Positions 50,007 through 62,000 of a DNA stretch of 64,000 bases are shown one piece after another. Within the stretch, counting starts at the first letter, position 1, and the number at the start of each line of letters is the position of its first letter. The stretch spans positions 6,946,424 through 7,010,423 of the forward strand of contig LR746267.1 in NCBI GenBank assembly GCA_902729315.2. The letters are read 5' to 3'. Under the pieces are notes generated by a model. The model saw nothing but the letters and a program-made list of their open reading frames with translations. It was not told the origin of the DNA and did not search any database. The position numbers were made by a program, and so were the translations under genes. This DNA comes from Spirodela intermedia (Eukaryota; Streptophyta; Magnoliopsida; Alismatales; Araceae).

Positions 50007-53000
50007 ATGGCAGACAAGGCTTGCATTAAACGTCTTCAGAAGGAATACCGTGCTTTGTGTAAAGTAAGTTTCTTACATGTTCGAATAGCGATTTTTTTAA
50101 TTTTCCTTACATAAAGTTTTTATTTCTTTATCTATGTACTCCTTAGTAGACGGTTCGAACCATTTGAAAATCAACTTGGACCATATCGTTCTAATTAACT
50201 CTGGACACTGGGGCCACAGAAATTTTGGTAACCAGAATTTTAGGATTTAATTGTAATACACTACAGACAAACATCCCTTGATAATTTTGCAGTGGGGAGT
50301 GTCACACAATGGTTTGATCCAGATCTGCTGGTGTCGTATTATTTTTCAGCATATGATTTCTGGTTTTCTTCTTGGCATTCCTATTATTGTGTCTTAGAAT
50401 GAGCACTGAGTCGTTTGCCATTCCTCTCAAATTCTCTTGTAGCTATCTAGATGTTTTGTCCAAATTCTGTTTGATTCGTTACTTCTTTCCTGGATTTCCT
50501 TTTCATCTAATGCCAGTGATATATGATCTTTTAGGAACCAGTCTCCCAAGTCTCTGCTCGTCCCTCACCAAATGATATCCTAGAGTGGCGTAAGTGGATA
50601 ATTCTTTTTATTTCAATGTCCAATTTTTGTAATAGTTAATTCCATTCTTCCGTGGTTGATGATGAGTTTCTTGTGTAAACTTATTATTTGCCTCGTGAGA
50701 AATCTTTCACTCATAATTTCGTCCAGAAACAGTAGGTAGTGGCTGAATAGTTGATTGCCTTACAGTAAGGGAAAGAAACATAGTGAAGCCATGGAGTGTT
50801 CAATAATTATTATGTTACTGATGCTTTCTGGTTAGACCCACTGCATATTTAAAATCTAGTTGTATTTCTTTTGGTTTTTATCTCATGAATTTTGAGACAG
50901 CGACTTATTGGTTTAGTCATCTTGTGGAAATGATGGTGTGGTGAATCCATTTATTTCCATCAAATGTTCGAATTGTATCAGTGATGAAAACTGGTAATCT
51001 ATATATTACGATGGAATCTTAGCAATTCCTAATTTTCAGTTTCCATGTTTTATCTGTTGATTTTTCTTCATACTGGTCGTGATACCTAATCATGGCCCCT
51101 CCCTTTTATAATTGCACAGTATTATCTTTGCACAATACTTGTATTGCCTATAACCAGTTTCAAACGTTTTTAAAAGAAATCTCAACGCCACAATAGTACC
51201 GCAAGGAGAATTCCATTTTCATCTCTCAGACCAGTAGTGTGAAGTTTAAACTGATATCACACAAGTTACTCTGTCCACCTCTGTGCTTTGTAATGATTCT
51301 CAATTTGATTTTTCAATTGTCTGTCAGTATTCATCTAATCTTTTTAATTTATAGTCATTTTGGCCCTTCTGGTAAGTAGTTTTTTCTTTTCCTTTTTTAA
51401 TAATCTTCTTTGATTCTTTTATTATTGTTTATTGTTGAAAAATCATCTGTCGATCGTAAGTGTTGATGCTTACTTTGGTTCAGCAAGAATTTAGCCATAT
51501 GTAAATATGGACAAAAACATATTATTTCCTAGGTAAATAATAAGTGTTATTCTTCGAATAAAGTAGGTTGGCCATGAACTGATTCATCCAGTTGAAAGGA
51601 GTCAGGCATAATTGTAGATAGATATTCTATAAAAACGTTGTGAGGGTCAGAATGCCCATATGGTTCATGTTTCAACCAAAGATTTTAAGGTAACTATGCT
51701 AACTAATCAACGGCTATTCCTAGTATACAATTTTTTTCTTAGGGTATTGAGCCTCTTTTCTTCCATTTATTCAAATCATAATTTTTTTTTAAAACCCTCT
51801 GTATGGCTTTAAATTCTACCTCCAGCTGCACAGTCTCAAACAGGTTCCCATTTGTGTTTATCTGTGGTTTCGTTCATCGAGTATTATTAATGTTAAAGCA
51901 TCTTAAATCCTTAGCTGCTTCGAATTGTTTACGCCCATACGAAATTTTATACATTCTGAACTTTCAGATTATGTGCTCGAGGGAAGTGAAGGCACACCAT
52001 TTGCAGGTATGAGCTTCTTTGGATTTTTTTCTTTTTTTCCTTCATTTGCAAAATTATATAATATATGGGGCATGCCTGTTGGGTTACCAGAAAAATGTTG
52101 CCCTTCTTAAATGGGAAAGAAAAACAACCTCTACGTTTTAAAAGTTGAGGTTGTTGTGATGTTTTTTGTCCTAGGCATGAACTTTGAAGTCGGAAAGTGA
52201 AATACGTCTTGTCCCTTTCCTGCTATGGAATTTCCATACGTTGTTTTGGATATTATTTTCGTGATCAATTGGATTTTAACTGTGATCAGTCTCGTGAATG
52301 CCAATTTAATCTTAAAACTGTGTGGAATTCATAGAGGGCAAATACTTGAAGTGGAGTCCATTGCTGTCCTATGATTGGCTGATTTTGGTCCATTTCTGGT
52401 CAATTCTTGGACTTCAGTTTCCCTCACATTTTGGCAATCTTACCTCTTTTAACCTTAAGACAAGTACTGAACTGGCAGTCAATTATATAGAATCCCGGCC
52501 AAACCTGCTGATAATTTTGATGGGTGACATTTGGTAAAACTCACAAGCAGGGGAGCAAAATGGGGTCCTAAACCTGCTGAATCTGCTTCCCACGTTGTTT
52601 CCTTTCCTACTATATATTTTTTAGTTCTTTGTTTTTTTAACTGCTTACATATTTCCTTATTTATTTCGTGAAGGTGGATGTTACTATGGAAAAATCAAGT
52701 TTCCTCCAGAATATCCATACAAACCCCCTAGCATAAGGTATGCTTAAGCCCATGATCGTCTGTATCTCATTATTCTGATAACTATGATTATATGCTATGA
52801 GCTTTACGTAGAAAACTCATTTCCTTTTCTTATTTTGTCTGTATCTTAGCATGACCACTCCGAATGGACGGTTTGCCCCTCACAAAAAGATCTGCCTATC
52901 TATGAGTGATTGTAAGGACGACTTCTGTTTTGCCCCTGTTATGTCTATCAATTCAAATTTTAATGTTCCCTTTTCATCTTCCTCAGTCCATCCCGAGACC

Positions 53001-54348
53001 TGGAATCCCATGTGGTCCATATCAAGGTGACTTATAGTGTTCACAGTTTGGTATAATTTTCGTATTTTTTTCTTGTGAAATATTTTAGGAGATTTATCTT
53101 TTGCTGAAAGATTAACTCGTTGCATTTTTTTTATTTATCTTCTTTCCTTTCGTGAATGCAGCATACTTACGGGCCTCCTGTCCTTCATGGTGAGTCCCTC
53201 GATATCCTTTGTTATTTTGATTTTGCTCCAAGCTCGCCACAGATCCCAGAGAACATTAATCTCATTTCGATCAATAGAAATAGTGAAAGAGAATGGAATA
53301 GTTCCAGAAGAAGAGTATCGCATAAATAATGCTATCCTCTCTGGGAAATCTGGCCTCTCCCTACAGACTCCTAATTTAGACAGTGTGAGCGTGCAAGCAG
53401 CTATTTCTTGGATCAGCCTAGCGTTTGAATTTACCGTTCAAATACGTTGACTTCTTTCAGATAGAAACTATTTGCCCTCTCCCATGAAATGCATTTTCAG
53501 ACAAGGTGGGGCATACTATGTTAGGAAACTATAATCCCATAAGATATATCCGAGTAAATAGATCTTGCTTTGATTTTTTTGCCTTTTTCTTTTCTTACCT
53601 TTTTTGTTTTCGGATGCAGATGGATGATGGCCAGACTACGGGTAGCATTAAGACATCAGACGAGGAAAAGAGACACCTGGCTCGCCTTTCCCTTGCATAC
53701 AACTGTGAGAGGTCACTATCTCATCCTTGTCTTGTTTATTTCTTTATTGCAGAATTATCTGTTGCGAAGGATGAATGGAGTTAATTTCATCTGTAGCTGA
53801 TTTCTGACAGATTCTTTGAAGTAGGTAATTCATGTTCTTATGATAAAACAGGACGGTAGAACTGCGCAAATAAGTGTTCCAATGATTAAAAAAAATATTC
53901 TTATTAACTTTTTTTCAAGGTAATTTTTATGTTATAATGGCGACTATGTGATTATCATCAAATTCGAAGGAAATATCTCAGACAACTATCATCTAGTGTT
54001 TTATGCCGCAGTTTAACCAGAAATCTTGGAGAATCTAACTGTAAATCTGTCAATCGCAGCAAGAACTGCCCCAATTTCCGGAAACTATTCCCAGAGTACG
54101 TCGAGAAGCACAACCAGCTGAAGATCAAGGAGCAGGAGTCAACCGCAGAGAGGGAACCGCAGGGCCATCCCGGTCCGCCGCCTGTTCTCGAGCGGCGGCA
54201 TCCCATGAGAGCAGAAGCCGCCGCCGCTGCCGGCCCACCCGATGCTGAAGCTCCCAGGCGGCGACCAAAGAAGGTGCCCATCTGGCTGCTCGTTCTGCTG
54301 GCTTCACTCTTCGGCTTTGTCATGGCCCTGCCGCTGCTTCAGCTATGA
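50007..54348 (+). CDS. UBC34: Tail-anchored ER ubiquitin-conjugating enzyme E2 (UBC33/34 type, Ubc6 family)
   Basis: Ubc6-type E2s sit on the ER membrane and serve ER-associated degradation. Nine exons splice in frame: 50007-50063, 50535-50589, 51968-52006, 52674-52737, 52850-52911, 52987-53026, 53162-53189, 53620-53711, 54060-54348 (241 aa; Arabidopsis UBC34 about 237). The E2 core reads ACIKRLQKEYRALCKEPV, PSPNDILEWHYVLEGSEGTP, GKIKFPPEYPYKPPSI, TTPNGRF and KKICLSMSD with active-site Cys87, then FHPETWNPMW and LTGLLSFM. The Ubc6 family has TPNGRF where most E2s have HPN. After SLAYNC and KLFPEYVEKH comes a low-complexity Glu, Pro and Ala-rich linker, then a C-terminal membrane anchor (residues about 218-241, ending MALPLLQL). 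The donor of exon 8 is GTCACT, and a stronger GTGAGA lies seven bases upstream. An ATG at 50004 could also start the protein. Confidence 0.94.
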
Positions 54349-55100
54349 CGATCGGCGGCCCAAATCCTTCGAAGCTTTGGGTGATCCCCGCATGATTGTG
54401 TACAGACTTCCCTTTGTCATGGCTTATTCCTTGCTCCCTGTTAGGAAGATGGCTGGCGGGTAATCTGTCAAGACCCGGTTTTCGTCTCTCTTATATCCTG
54501 TGGATCACCCTAAGTGCGAATTGCTTGTTGGCCAGTCGATCCAAAGTCGAGGGCATCTCTCCATTAGTTACCCAGAGAAATCCTCATAAATGATCAGGTG
54601 GTCCGTAAAGGTGTGATTAATTTCCATATTTGGATCATCTTCAACCCACCGGTGCCTGAATCGATCACAGAACACCGGCGGAGATGGCGGCCATGCCAGC
54701 TCGGAGAGCGGCGGAGCCTTTTTCGGCCGATGTAGATGCCCTGGACTGATGAGACTCTTCGGGGATTGGATCAATTCGATTTCTTGTTGAATTCGATTTC
54801 TTGTTGAAAAGGGTATTTCAGGGATGTATTCACGGGGGAATCCGTAGACCCTCCTCGTCACCATTTTTGTCCTCTGCAGACTGCAGAGATACCTCCCGCT
54901 ACATCTCACCTGCGAGCCCGAACAACTGCGCCTGCCCCCCCGCAGAAGTCCCCGCCGGTGAACACTATCCGGTAGGGATCTCCTTCTCCCCTTCCTCTGC
55001 GGAGCTCCCTCCCTCCCTCTCTCTCTCTCTCGCTCCCTTGGAAATGCTAGTTTTCTTTTTGTGACGATCGCTTGGGGCCGTTCTCTAACCAGATGCGAAA
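54349..55100. other. Intergenic region between the UBC34-like and cytochrome b5-like genes
   Basis: Contains the 3' untranslated region of the E2 gene and the promoter of the next one. A direct repeat of 20 bases (ATTCGATTTCTTGTTGAA with flanks) is visible at about 54776-54810. CT-rich leader-like sequence at 55008-55032 precedes the next start codon. Confidence 0.5.
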
Positions 55101-56065
55101 ATGTGGGCGACGATTGGGACATTGCTTCTAGGGTTCTTGGTGGTGGCTTCACTTCTCGCCTCCAGATCAGTCCGTAAGGGTAACGACGGAGAACAGTTCT
55201 CGCCATGATTTACGCGTAACCGTTTCATGACCGCCTGCTGCGACCTGTGCAGGTAATGGGAAATCCGCTCGGAAGCTTTCCACAGCTGAGGTTCGTGAGC
55301 CAACCGAACCATCTTCCGCCATGAATTTTTTCTTCCTTTGCTGTTTATCGCATCAAAGACTGTAATAATGCCATCATAACCTTTGCTTGCTCCGATTACT
55401 TTAAACCCTATATTTGGGACCGAGATGTCTCCAAGCTGTGATCCATGGCTTACATCTGAAACTCCGGGGCGACAGCATGGGATTTCACCAGGCACAACAA
55501 CGCTGTTCGTTGACTTTACTGTGCCTATACACAGCCTCTGTTTTCGTAGGAGGTCTCAAAATGCAGCTTCTCACCGTTGAAAAATCTGACCAAATTTTTT
55601 TTATCCCCACATTATGGAAAAAATCTGATTTAATTTTAGTAATGGGTTTTTCAGGCCAGGACTCTTATTCTCGAATATCACAATTTTTATGGAAGTTTAT
55701 CGTATGAAAGAAATACTATCTTGATGCTTACTTTTGAGACATTTAGTTTCTTACCCACTAGATACAATGAACTGATGCATATGCTTATGAGATTGGACAT
55801 CAGCACACATACTGGATAATAATCTGCCCACGAAACCGGGCTTCTTAAGAAAAGGAACGAGGAGAATGTATTTCATGTGGGATTACACGGTTGGGGACAG
55901 CCCGCCAATCTTTCTCACATCGCAGTTCATAGCATTCGTCATGTCTAGATGACCAGATTGATGATACAAGGCATATATGATGACGCTGATGATGGAAATG
56001 ATGCTATCTACCCAATTTACGAAACATTTTTTTATTAAAGAATTATGATCATCCCAGCCCTCTTA

Positions 56066-56102
<37 letters not shown>

Positions 56103-57169
56103 AATTTATGATGATAGGTATGTATATTTATCTTTTTTCAGTTGATGCTCTCTCTTTAAAGCTATGAAACTTTAAAGTAGCAGTGGTGAAAATACCAGTT
56201 AACAAGATACCTCATTATTAACTAATCTTCATCTCTGTTTCTTTGTGATTCACCCAGACGCCCAAAACGTACACAAAAGCTGAGGTCTCCCTGCATAATT
56301 CAAGGAACGATTGCTGGATTATTGTGAAAGATAAGGTCGAAGCATGATCTCAATCATTCCATCGTGATTCTATTTTCACCAATTAACTGCAAATATTTCA
56401 TCTGGGTTTTCCTCTTTTTTTTTGTTTTTTTTCTGGGGGAAGCCAAAGGATCATGATTCTTAACTACAACACTACTCAGGTTTATGATGTTACCTCATAT
56501 GTGGAGGAGCATCCAGGTGCCGACGCCATACTGAATAATGCTGGAGGCGACTCAACCGAAGGCTTTTTCGGGTTAGTGCCTGTCATGAGTTGAATTCTTC
56601 TGATATTAACTAATTTGATCGTTTCTTTAAATTACTACTTCCCGATGTGTTTAGAGCATGATGACATTTTTGAACGATTTTCCGAATTAAGAATGGTAAA
56701 AACATTGATGTGACGTAATAAATGCGGATGATGGGCCCTTGGATGCCAGAATGTTAGAATTTTTGCCGAATATTAGACGGATTGTCAACTCACTGCCCTT
56801 TTCCATGGCTTCACACGCTGTTTTTGTACAACACTCGGCAGTGGCTGTCATTGATATATAGACATCTGGGTTAGGTTTTTAACCTCCATTATTTCTAAAT
56901 ATGGAAGGAAAATGATCGGTGAAATAGATGTTTCTTTGAACGGATTCAACGGATCTCCTGAGAGGTGTCACAGATCGTCATATTCATCTTTTTTTGGTGA
57001 ACCATAGGAGAACAGCTTGGGTTGGAGTTCAAAATTTTTCATTGATGACTATCCAAATCGTAGGCAAATATTGAGAGGAGAGCAAAAAGGTTTGACTTCG
57101 CGAGACCACTGTGGTCAACGCGTGGAGTAAAGTAGGAGCGAAAAGGTTCTAACATCTACTGCTTCATGT

Positions 57170-57213
<44 letters not shown>

Positions 57214-57929
57214 AGGATGAATTCATACAATATTTTTCTTACCAGTCACTGTAAAAAAAATGATTTTTTCTAAAAATAAAAGGTGGGATGTTTAAATTTA
57301 ATGGTTAATAATGTTGGCTTCAGACCGTAGGAATAAGAAATGGCCCAACATAACCTTAAGGATTATTTCATCTCTCTGCCACTCATGTTCCTATCTGGTT
57401 CCTGACAGCTGCATTCAGCTATGCTTGACAGCCAAAAATTAAAAAAACGAGGGGAAAATGAATATTAAGAGGTCTTTTATTATTTATTTTAATGGCAAGA
57501 AAGATAAAAAGGGAAAAGGGGCAGGATGACTTGATTTAATAGCAAGAAAGTTAAATTCTCGATCCAACCAGAAATATGTTCTCCTGCATCTCTTTAATTT
57601 TTCTATGTATATATATATATGAAGTGTTAATAATGCATATAGATATCTCATTTGATTTTAGGGTATTTATTATTTGCCGATTTTGGGCCGCATTCGGATC
57701 CTCTGACTTTATAATACCGTGATCTACATCAAAGTTCATATTTATCACTTTTCTTTTCCAGTTAAGTGGGAGAATTTATTTTTAATGGTTATTTCTTAAT
57801 TGCGTTATCATCACTGTTAATAAGTGGCGGAGAAATAAAAATCCGTGGTTTGATCTGTTCAGGCCGCAGCATGCGACCAGGGTCTTCGACATGGTTGACG
57901 AATTCTACATCGGGGATCTGAAGCTGTGA
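55101..57929 (+). CDS. CB5LP: Cytochrome b5-like heme protein with N-terminal membrane anchor (CB5LP type)
   Basis: Five exons join in frame: 55101-55179, 55253-55290, 56258-56335, 56480-56571 and 57863-57929 (117 aa). The N-terminus is a membrane anchor (residues about 4-20, IGTLLLGFLVVASLLA) followed by a basic stretch, the reverse of the C-terminally anchored classical cytochromes b5 and typical of the Arabidopsis CB5LP protein. The heme domain covers about 40-117: TYTKAEVSLHNSRNDCWIIV, YDVTSYVEEHPGADAIL, STEGFFGPQHATRVFDM and FYIGDL. The heme ligands would be H76 and H99. The usual HPGG box reads HPGA here. It should carry single electrons at a membrane, but the partner is unknown. Intron 4 is 1.3 kb and has a (GA)n tract at about 57171-57210. 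Confidence 0.92.
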
Positions 57930-58616
57930 GGGCGGTCTCTGCAAGTTTCCATTTTTGGAATGAATTGGTTCTGAGGGTTGACGAATTTAGAGGGCTGACA
58001 TTTGGGCTATGGTTGTCGGTTAATGGTCATGAAAGAGACACGTAGACATGCCGTCATTTTCTCAGTTGACTCCCCCGCTATCCCGCGTACATATATGTGC
58101 ACATATATACGCAGACGTACATTCACAGACATTTATATACGGGCATTGGTGCCAAATATTCCTCGTGCGTCCCCCGTCGAGTGGGCATCGTGAAGATGTG
58201 GGCCCCACAATAGATGTCCAGTTGGCAGTCATCTGACCGTCACGTGGCCGTCCATGTGGCGGCGCCGCTGACCATCCTCATCTCCCCATCTGGCAGTGGT
58301 TGCCTGGATTTAGCGGGTCCCCAGCATCTGGTGCACCCAAAGCGTCCTTTTTATTCAAAGACTAATCAATTTTGCAGCAGCTGATTCCTATTTCGGCCCC
58401 GATTTCCTCCGCGTTCTCAGGACCCCGATGATTTCGTTCCTGATCCACGATTCATTGGTTTTTATCCATTAATCAATGCTAGAGATATAAAAAATCTGCA
58501 TCTCTGTCTCTCTCTATCTCTGTCGGTCTGTCTCTCTCTCTCTCTCTAGATTCGAACGTACATATATGCCTCTGTATCTCGCCAAGGTACCTTCATCTCC
58601 ACTTCACTCTGCATAG
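57930..58616. other. Intergenic region upstream of the defensin-like gene
   Basis: Holds the promoter of the defensin-like gene. A CT-rich tract at about 58496-58548 lies 70 bases before the start codon, presumably in the promoter or leader. The short open frames around 58.0-58.2 kb carry no known motif. Confidence 0.5.
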
Positions 58617-59005
58617 ATGGCCTCAGTCAAGTTCTTCGCTGTGGTGGCCGCGGCCCTTCTCCTCTCCTCCTCCCTTCTCGTCTCCGCCCAGCTGCCTGGT
58701 AATCCTCCCTTCTGTCTCCCATGAAAACAGAACGAGGCACGCTCCCCTCTTCTCCTTCTTTAATCATCATGTTCTTCTCCATCATCATCTTCTTCTTCTT
58801 CTTCTCCGTGGCAGGTGAGGCGGCGGTGCCACCAGCGGCGGCGGTGAGGGCGGTGGGGGATCCGGGAGACGAGGACTGCGTGTTCGCGGGGCCGTGTAGG
58901 ACGAGGCTGGACTGCGCGAGGCCATGCAAGGCGTTGGGGCACTCGCCGACTGCCGTCCTCTGCGAGCCCTACATCGGCGGCTTGACCTGCTGCTGCCTTC
59001 TCTGA
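58617..59005 (+). CDS. Secreted defensin-like cysteine-rich peptide
   Basis: Two exons, 58617-58698 and 58815-59005, give a 90-residue protein; the intron falls just after the signal peptide, the common position in plant defensin-like genes. Residues 1-24 are a signal peptide (MASVKFFAVV... ending LVSA). The mature part is first Ala and Pro-rich, then has eight cysteines: C49, C55, C61, C65, C77 and the triplet C86-C87-C88. The CxxxC at 61-65 and eight-cysteine count fit a defensin-like fold, but the terminal CCC differs from classical defensins (CxC). Likely secreted, with a role in defence or cell signalling; which one cannot be told from sequence. A broken copy lies 1.3 kb downstream. Confidence 0.82.
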
Positions 59006-59199
59006 CTGGTCTCGCCTCACCTCTGGTGGCTTGGCTTGCTGGCTGTCTGCCCTAAATAATCGAGCGTAGGATGATGAACAACGCTTTCTCCTTCATTATT
59101 GTTGTCCATGCTTTACTTCCCAGAAATCACGTTTGAGTGACACCGTTTCTTCTCTCTCTCTCTCTCTCTCTACATCGAGAGCGAGAGAGCGAGCGAGCG

Positions 59200-59230
<31 letters not shown>

Positions 59231-59950
59231 CGGCAGCCACTCTCAGGGCAAGTGGAGGCCAAAAACGGAAGGAACCAACCCCTGGGCAACGGAGGACAAT
59301 GGCTCAATAACAAGATAAATCTATACATCCTCATTATTATTTTATATATATACAACAGATTATTACAGCGTGTTACATCCAGAAACACCAAACCTGCCGG
59401 AGATGGGGAAGAAAGTCTGAGATATACACGAACCTTGATAATGCTAGGATATTTCGATTCTTCGCCGGTATGGTAATTTCGCCACACACTATTCGGTTCA
59501 TCATTTGATTTTTCCCCCTCAAAACAGTTCTCCCAAACTGATTATCTTTCTTGAATAACCAAGTAAATACGTATATTTGATTCGTCTCCATTAATATTTT
59601 CCCTCTCTACCACTGGGCCTTTGGCTCAGGATTCTACGCTAAGTCGATAATTACGTCCTTATCACACCTTTTTTCCCATCAAATCTTTCACTAGTGCTCA
59701 TCAACGCCAGAGAAGGATTTTTTCTTCTATAAGAATCGTTGAACTCCGTGATACAGAAATTCGCCTTCGATTCCCGATTTCTGTGTTTATCGCTTAATTA
59801 GTACTCCAGAATACGGAAAAAATGGTTTCCTCTCTCTTTCTGCCTCTCTCTCTGTCTCTGTTTTCCGAACTTACCCAGGAGGAAGAAGGCTTCCTCTCCC
59901 TTTATATATAGAAACCCTATTTGTCCTGCACCGCAGTGCACCAGGCTAAG
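59006..59950. repeat. Spacer between the two defensin-like copies, with opposed CT and GA tracts
   Basis: (CT)n at about 59151-59171 is followed after seven bases by a GA/GAGC tract at 59179-59229. The two arms are complementary and could pair. The remainder of the spacer is AT-rich and has no recognisable exon. A second CT-rich tract at 59829-59861 lies upstream of the broken copy, in a position like that of the CT tract upstream of the intact gene. Confidence 0.65.
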
Positions 59951-60268
59951 ATGGTCTCGGTCAGGTTCTTCGCCGTGGTCGCAATGGCCCTCCTCGTTCC
60001 TTTCTCCTCCCTCCTCGTCCCTGTCCATCCGCTTGATAATCCTCCATCCTTCAAACCGTTTTCCCATTGAGGCATACTTTCGTTTCCCATTATTTGATAA
60101 TATTCTCCCCACCGTCGTCGTCTTCTCCGTCGAAGATGCGGCGGCGGCGGCGAAGGGCTGTGCGTTCGCAGGACCATGCAAGACGAGCGATGGCTGTGCG
60201 AGGCCATGCAAGGCCTTGAGACACTCCCCAACCGCCTCGGGCAATTGACCTGCTGCTGCCTTCTCTGA
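59951..60268 (+). pseudogene. Broken tandem copy of the defensin-like gene
   Basis: The copy starts with MVSVRFFAVVAMALLVPFSSL, close to the signal peptide of the intact gene. Where the intact gene has the splice donor CTG-GTAATCCTCC, this copy reads CTTGATAATCCTCC, so the donor GT is AT and reading through gives a stop after about 39 codons. The cysteine-rich part is recognisable in another frame at about 60153-60235 (CAFAGPCKTSDGCARPCKAL). It then lacks 19 bases relative to the intact gene between the HSPTA codons and TTGACCTGCTGCTGCC, which removes the fifth cysteine and shifts the frame, so the terminal CCC codons are no longer read. Both defects argue that no full-length peptide is made. 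A cryptic, shortened peptide is still conceivable. Confidence 0.82.
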
Positions 60269-61600
<1,332 letters not shown>

Positions 61601-62000
61601 AAAACGCAATGATCATATCTAAGTGCGACCCTAATGATAAAAATGTTTGTTGATCAGTTTCGTATCTGCAAATACATTATCAAGGAAAACATATAAGAAA
61701 GCATAAAGATTTGAATTGAAGAATGAATGAAGATTTGTAATATTAAATCTAGGTGATAACATGTCATTAATGTTCATGGACAAAATGACAAGCTCAATGA
61801 TCATATCTGAGCTTGACCCTAAAAACAATACTATATGTTAATTAGTTTAGAATCTTCATACACATTATCAAGGATGACTAAAGGTCAAAAATCACAAATA
61901 TGAACAGTAACTTGTCAACATAATATGTGGACTAAAGACAAACCAAACGATCATTTGTGAGCAAGACCCTGCAAGAAAACATATCGGTCAATTAAGAATC
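61601..62000. repeat. Degenerate repeat units of about 150-190 bases
   Basis: The blocks CAATGATCATATCT-AG-GACCCTAA at about 61607 and 61795 and a weaker version (CGATCATTTGTGAGCAAGACCCT) at about 61948 recur. A second block, ACATTATCAAGGA, recurs at about 61674 and 61862 with the same 188-base spacing. Confidence 0.6.
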
